Positions 58,731-64,000 of a DNA stretch of 64,000 nt are shown here, piece after piece. A program made the position numbers and the translations under genes. Source of the stretch: Lutraria lutraria (taxonomy: Eukaryota > Mollusca > Bivalvia > Venerida > Mactridae); assembly GCA_964023205.1 (NCBI GenBank), contig OZ026845.1, forward strand, positions 7,388,001 to 7,452,000, written 5' to 3'. Below the pieces are notes generated by a model, which worked only from the letters and a program-made list of their open reading frames with translations, had not been told where the DNA came from and ran no database searches. Position 1 is the stretch's first letter. Every line of letters begins with the position of its first letter.

Positions 58731-61226
58731 GAAGGTTTTATACACTGTCAGGTTTTCAATTGTTCAATTATGTTTGATAACGAGACGACATTGAGTAAGG
58801 ATTTTCCTCCATTTTTGTCTTAATACTAACTTAAAGGTATTATGACAGTTTGGCTGCTGGGGAAGACTTGGTTGCCATACTATTTCGATTAAATATCCAA
58901 TCTTTCTTTACATGTACACTCATGCTCATTTGCCAAACCGAAAATGTTTTAGTCCGTGATTATTATGTACGTTATTATTCATTATGTTCTGTAATTAACC
59001 AAATCTCTTCATAATAATGGTAATGTATTTTCTACGGTTTGTTCACAGTCAAGACATCATATTTCATAATGAAAAGGACATAATGACATTGCAGTCATAA
59101 TAGCTAACAAAAACAAGTCAAATGACAACACATGAAATCCGGATCATAGTAGTAATATAAGATGCACAGTTTATTATTATTGTTAATTAAGGTATAAATA
59201 TTTCAAAGTATCAAAAATCAAAGCATGCCTATTTTTACAACATTCGTATCGTATTCCATGAAGACAAACAGTGTAATACAAGGGACTGTAACTTTAGTAA
59301 ATACTTCATCACAAAAACATACTTTTTATAGATATATGCGACCCTTCTGATTCAATATTCGTATCAAATAGTTAAATTCTTTAACAGCTCTTGATTGATT
59401 CAGTTTGTCTATGATATCCAATGAATGAAACAGAATACGTGATAAAAAAAATTGCCCACAACGCGACTACCGACAGCTGTTTTCGAATGGATTCTAAATG
59501 GCAGAACCAAATTAATATCTGCATCAATGTCGTCCATCAAGATAAACATGGAGAGCAACATAATGATTTGCAAAACCAATGTCAAATACACGTTCTATCG
59601 CCTTTGTTCCTCAATATCTTTCTCGTTCATTAAGCCATAAAAGATGGTTAAAATTCAATATGCAGGAATCAATTCCACTTTGGTTTAGCTTACAAAATTC
59701 GCTGTTGCATTAGCAAAAATAAAATCAGCGCTCTATATTTCTAAACAGTACATTTTTATATATAAACAGCGCCCATTTTCAATTCCAAAGGCCTGAGCTA
59801 TAACCAGTTATACGATTATTTAATCTGTAACGAACAACATTATTGGTAAGAAATAACTTATAATAAGCTAAAGCATGTTTTTTAATACATTCTCTGAATA
59901 ATACTTTACCGTTTCTTTGACTCTATTTTAGTGGACAAATACGTCTTAAAATGGCCGAGATACAAATTATCTCAAAGTTTATAATGTTCACAAATCTTTT
60001 CACAGACTTGAGTCACTACCTTGCATATTTGAGCAATTAAATTGGATTCGTCTGAAAAACTTCCGCAATTAATAATTTTGAAAATTTTATGAAGTATCTG
60101 ATTTCATCAGAATCCGTATACACGTATTCTATAACTATGTGTGTACCACATTACTCAAGAAGATGAGACTTTTTATAAACAACAAACAAATGTGCTGTAT
60201 TTTTGGAGAAACTCATTTCTTCGCCCAGTTGGTCAAATTAATTGTTAATGGTCCATACATTTTGAGTGTTTGCCCAGACCAGTTTTATTTTATCTACAGA
60301 TTGTCATCACATTTAATGGACCGCGATGTAGTTGATGTAAATTTGAAAGTCTTAAGCGCCTTTTTCAATCTCTGTGCCAATATCTGCAGTTCACACCATT
60401 GCTGAAACTAATTTGTCTGCGTATAAAAGACATTCCAAAGAAGTTAATGATTAAAAATGCACCACGTAACATATTTGAGAAGAAAAACTGAATGATTGAA
60501 TTAGCTTGGCACAGTCGTATGACATTCATTCAAATAGAACTGGCTCTGAATCTATCTGGGGCGAACATGCAAACACTTAGTCGTCATAGATGGTCTCTAT
60601 ATTAGAACATACAATGTGTTACTACTAATATATCTTTAAACTTAAATTGTTTGAACAAAGAGCGATGGATTATGGGGAGAGTATCATGCAAACAAAGCTC
60701 AGAAAAACATAATAATTTTAATAAGTTATTATTGATCTTCATCTTTTCTATATCTCAAACAGAGAGTTTTTATGAAACTTTACAAAAACATTATATTACG
60801 ATAATAGCGGTTTAAAAATATGTTTAGTTATTAACAATTGAACCATAGGTTTTGCCAAGAGAGCGGTAGTCCTGTTTATTTTAGATCATCCCTCGTATCA
60901 ACTCCACACAGCCTACACATTTATTACTTGGACATGTGGTACGAATAAATGGAATAGAAATCACATGAGAAATGATTCATTACTAGTTTATTATAAACGA
61001 TTTCAAAACCTGAACACCACAACGGCTATTCACCATTGGGACTATAAATTAATGAACTTCGTTAGGTAATAGATTAGATGAATATTACACAATTTACCAT
61101 TAAAGAACACTTAACATCAATTAATGTTTTAACTTTAAATTGCTTCTGAAACAATTAATCTCCTGTTTCATAGAATATCGTGTTTCAATCATATCAACAA
61201 GACTATCTGTGACATCCATATATATA
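58731..61226. other. Intergenic, no gene that I can support
   Basis: Frames of 60-88 codons at 59409-59640 and 60139-60405 are hydrophobic but have no recognisable motif. The rest is AT-rich DNA. Confidence 0.4.
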
Positions 61227-61228
61227 TA

Positions 61229-61881
61229 CGAGGGATGTTCCAAATGTAATGTGCATCGTACTATAGCTATATAGCATGAAAATTTTATGCATGATTTCAC
61301 TAATAGTGATACGTCTGGATAGCGCAATATTCAATACATTTACAATGGTATAAATATATATATATGAATATTTAGTTCAACACAACATTGTCATAAATCT
61401 TCTCTTAAAGAGAGCCATTCATTGTCCACTGTTGAAAAAATGGTTGAAAGAATTTTGAAGAAATTAGAGCTTACATAATATTTCGTAGAATATTCGGTCA
61501 TTCATTCAAACAAATCTTTACTGAATTTGGAGAGGTTTATGGGTCCCTTAATGCATCTCCTGTGACAATTCGTAGTGGGAAAAAGAGTTTTGTTACTGCC
61601 ACGGAGTCAGTTAAAGATGCTGCAAAATTAGGACAACCGGTGACTGCAACATATTAATTTAAGGTCTCCAATGTCAGGGAAAGTTTTGAAAGGGATGTAA
61701 GATATACGATTCGCGATTATACCAAATTCAGTCAATCGTGACGCCTTTTAGAAATGGATTCACAGACTGAAGTTACGTATTTCTAACCACGGGAAATACT
61801 TTGAACGTATGGAAAGTTATTTGGATAATTTTAGTCGGTTCTTTTTAAAATATTACACAATTACATATCGAACATCCCTCG
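61229..61881. mobile_element. Decayed mariner transposon, 653 bp, internally deleted
   Basis: Ends CGAGGGATGTTCCAAATGTA and (complement) CGAGGGATGTTCGATATG, flanked by TA (61227-61228, 61882-61883); CGAGGG-type ends are typical of mariner. At about 61510-61650 the plus strand reads EFGEVYGSLNASPVTIR, then FVTATESVKDAAKLGQPV, matching the N-terminal DNA-binding region of mariner transposases, with a stop soon after. The catalytic DDD domain is absent. Only the ends and about a quarter of the gene remain. Confidence 0.85.
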
Positions 61882-61883
61882 TA

Positions 61884-63109
61884 TGTGGGATATAACACAT
61901 ACTGAAAACGATATAAAATTCTGCTGGGAGGAAGAAAAGTCCTGAACATTAATCACTACAATGGTTGGCCATGACAATTAGATTTGTTATTAGGATAGTG
62001 CGTGGTGAACAATCGTTAAGCAACTTCACAATGACACAATCTGTAATTACGAAGAAATATGTAAATAGTGCTGTATTATAGGTTCTTTACGTACTCACGA
62101 CATAACATACTACTCAAAATTTGATAAGGACTATATAGATACTGCTTACAGTGATTGCTTTATTTATTTCAATATAAAAGGTAAAGGTTTTGTCTATTAT
62201 AGTGTCATCCCTATTGAAAGGGCCAGCCAAGTTTACTCATGAGACACGTACCTATCTTTTGTCCACACAGTATATAATTGCAGATTAGATCTGATTACAC
62301 TTTGATGGTACAAGCATTACATGCCAGTGCAAAAATGAAACAAATGATGTTCGTCGAAGCATATCTGTATATTATATAATTTGTGTACGGATTATTCTAA
62401 CATCTAGTAAATGATCCTCATCAAATTTTGTGTTGTATATTTTGAGTTTTCAGAATAAACCTTTTGTACTGTTGGCATTTCTTCTAACAAAGCAATCTTC
62501 ATATTATGATTATACGCGTGTTGAATAGGCAAAATATCTTACTTACAGTTATCTCGAGTAGTAAAGTTTAAACCCCACAGTAACAGTGATCAAAATGCGA
62601 AAGATCACGAAATAAAGAAAGATGAAAGGGGTGTTTAATCAATGTAAAGGTTTCACATAATGGGACAATTTGCTAAAATGATTCTTAGAAAATTGTGATT
62701 AAGTAACATTTACTTTAATCAGTCTATATGTTGTCTACGTTTAGTTTATTAGGTTGAGACACACATTGTTTTGTTAATAAAACATAACACGACGCAATGT
62801 CTTTCGTAAGTCATACTTAGAGAATTAATTCCGCAAAAGTAATTGCTTCTTTTGTCAATAAAGCAAATGAAAATGATACAATTTATGTGAAATGTCGTTA
62901 CATTTTGCATTGGAAGGTAGATAAGAAATCAAATTAAATTGAGCTGGAAATGAATTCGTAGACTTTATTTCAATCTCATATCAATTTATACCCTTTGAGT
63001 ACATTTAAAAACGCATACCCATCTTTGCAAAACCTTCAATGTACTGGTATAGAGTGTTATGAAAAGAAATTCACCAGAATGTTTACTCCATATAATGTAC
63101 TTGCGCAAA
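61884..63109. other. Intergenic, no gene seen
   Basis: AT-rich; nothing recognised before the LINE 3' end. Confidence 0.4.
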
Positions 63110-64000
63110 ACAATAATTTAGATAGATACTTTATTTCAGATCCATTAGGCCAACTGGCCCATGAGGACAACATATTTACAAACAAATACATTGATAACAT
63201 ACATGAAAGTATAATATACATGCATAAAACAAAACAAATCTATAAATACACTTCAGGGAGAAGATGTATACATTATCGTATGATAATAGATATCAAATCA
63301 AAAATAAATAATGATAATTACATATTATACATAGGAAGAAGTTATATTGAAATAAATCGTTGAATAATTAAATTTGTATCATTTGTTTTTTACATAAAAA
63401 TGCTTTTTGAACATATATTCCCAATCTTTTAATTACATTTTCATTTTTACTTGTAATCAGTTCTATAAATTTAAACATACATGGTCTTTCCCAAAAATAT
63501 TTGCTTATATATTGTTTTCTAAGATTTTTGTATAATGGACATTCTATAATGAAATGAAACTCGTCTTCTAATTTCACCCAAAAATTACATTTTCTATCAT
63601 CAAAAGGTATGCTTCTAAGTTTGTTCCATCTACCAGTTTCTATAGCTAAATAATGTGAACTTAATCTGAGTTTTGAAAAGGCTTCTCTAAATTTTTTAAC
63701 TGTAATGATATTTAAATATTGTTTGTATTCAAAATTCCCGCATATTTCCCTATAAAAAATTGCCCTTGATGATTCATTTAATCTCATCCTCCAGTTTTGA
63801 ATAAAAGTGTCCCTTAATCTTTGCTTAACAATAGTAAAGAACGTTTGTTTTTGACCTACACCTTGAAATAACCAGACTTAACATAAAAACCTAAAGAGCA
63901 TAGTAAATCACGCAACAGACTAACCCAGTTTTTAATATTCGGACGCAATTCCAAATCCGTTGTTAGTATATTATAAATTATTTTGATATATTTATTATCT
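63110..64000 (-). pseudogene. Decayed LINE, C-terminal part and 3' end, runs off the right edge
   Basis: The minus strand from 64000 down reads LRPNIKNWVSLLRDLLC, then after a one-base shift near 63880 QGVGQKQTFF-TIVKQRLRDTFIQNW and on to LRLSSHYLAIETGRW and LEDEFHFIIECPLY. This is the C-terminal region of a mollusc LINE polyprotein. The zinc-type Cys pair is partly lost (CNFW). The 3' end carries GGGCCAGTTGGCCTAATGG, then AAATAAAGTATCTATCTA, ending near 63110. The reverse transcriptase core lies outside the window. The plus-strand frame at 62995-63363 overlaps this tail and is not a gene. Confidence 0.8.

Noticed and set aside
59409..60405. Hydrophobic frames thought of as a broken GPCR
   Set aside because: No conserved receptor motif, no consistent frame over more than one membrane segment on either strand.
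62995..63363. 122-residue plus-strand frame
   Set aside because: Lies over the 3' tail of a minus-strand LINE remnant and has no recognisable motif.
1..64000. CRISPR arrays, operons or prokaryotic elements
   Set aside because: None seen; spliceosomal introns and SINEs show a eukaryotic nuclear sequence.

Overview
The window looks like a nuclear segment of an invertebrate animal genome, most likely a bivalve mollusc. This is an inference from AT-rich sequence (roughly two thirds A+T by eye), GT-AG introns, low gene density, tRNA-derived SINEs, mollusc-type LINE 3' ends and dense small DNA transposons. There are no operons and no RNA genes that I trust.

Two protein genes can be reconstructed with matching splice phases. 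At the left edge, on the minus strand, are the first four coding exons of a ceramide transfer protein (CERT1/COL4A3BP) orthologue: PH domain, serine-rich phosphorylation motif and the start of the middle region. The rest of that gene lies beyond base 1. The main gene is on the plus strand at 12090-19464: seven coding exons, all junctions in phase, giving 729 residues. It joins a FYVE-like cross-brace zinc finger and several basic (nuclear-localisation-like) patches to a C-terminal Mab-21 / cGAS-like-receptor nucleotidyltransferase fold. The two metal-binding Asp of the SDID motif and a plausible third Asp are kept. A perfect kappaB-type site lies 86 bases before its ATG. It is the best candidate here for an undescribed system, a possible nucleic-acid or danger sensor that makes a cyclic nucleotide.

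Most of the remainder is mobile DNA. At 3.6 kb there is a hammerhead-like core. From 4.16 to 7.19 kb lies a 3-kb element with about 485-bp terminal inverted repeats, followed by a 1.7-kb element with CACTAGGCC ends (7.32-8.99 kb) and a cluster of hairpins and SINEs (9.18-9.9 kb). The gene's introns hold hAT-like MITEs and SINEs, and a TTAA-flanked MITE abuts its 3' end. From 24.3 to 25.05 kb there is a tandem-unit repeat, and at 25.62-28.47 kb a 2.8-kb element carrying many copies of one 15-mer. At 30.35-31.13 kb a motif-rich foldback element sits inside a SINE. Minisatellite and triplet repeats follow at 34.5 and 41.4 kb. From 35 to 64 kb the window is largely non-coding, with SINEs, mariner-type MITEs, a decayed mariner (61.23-61.88 kb) and two decayed LINE 3' ends (57.5 and 63.1-64 kb). 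Three weak exon candidates are flagged at 43.75, 47.55 and 53.3 kb.

The two genes share no visible pathway. CERT is housekeeping lipid transport at ER-Golgi contacts; the cGAS-like gene looks like lineage-specific innate immunity.
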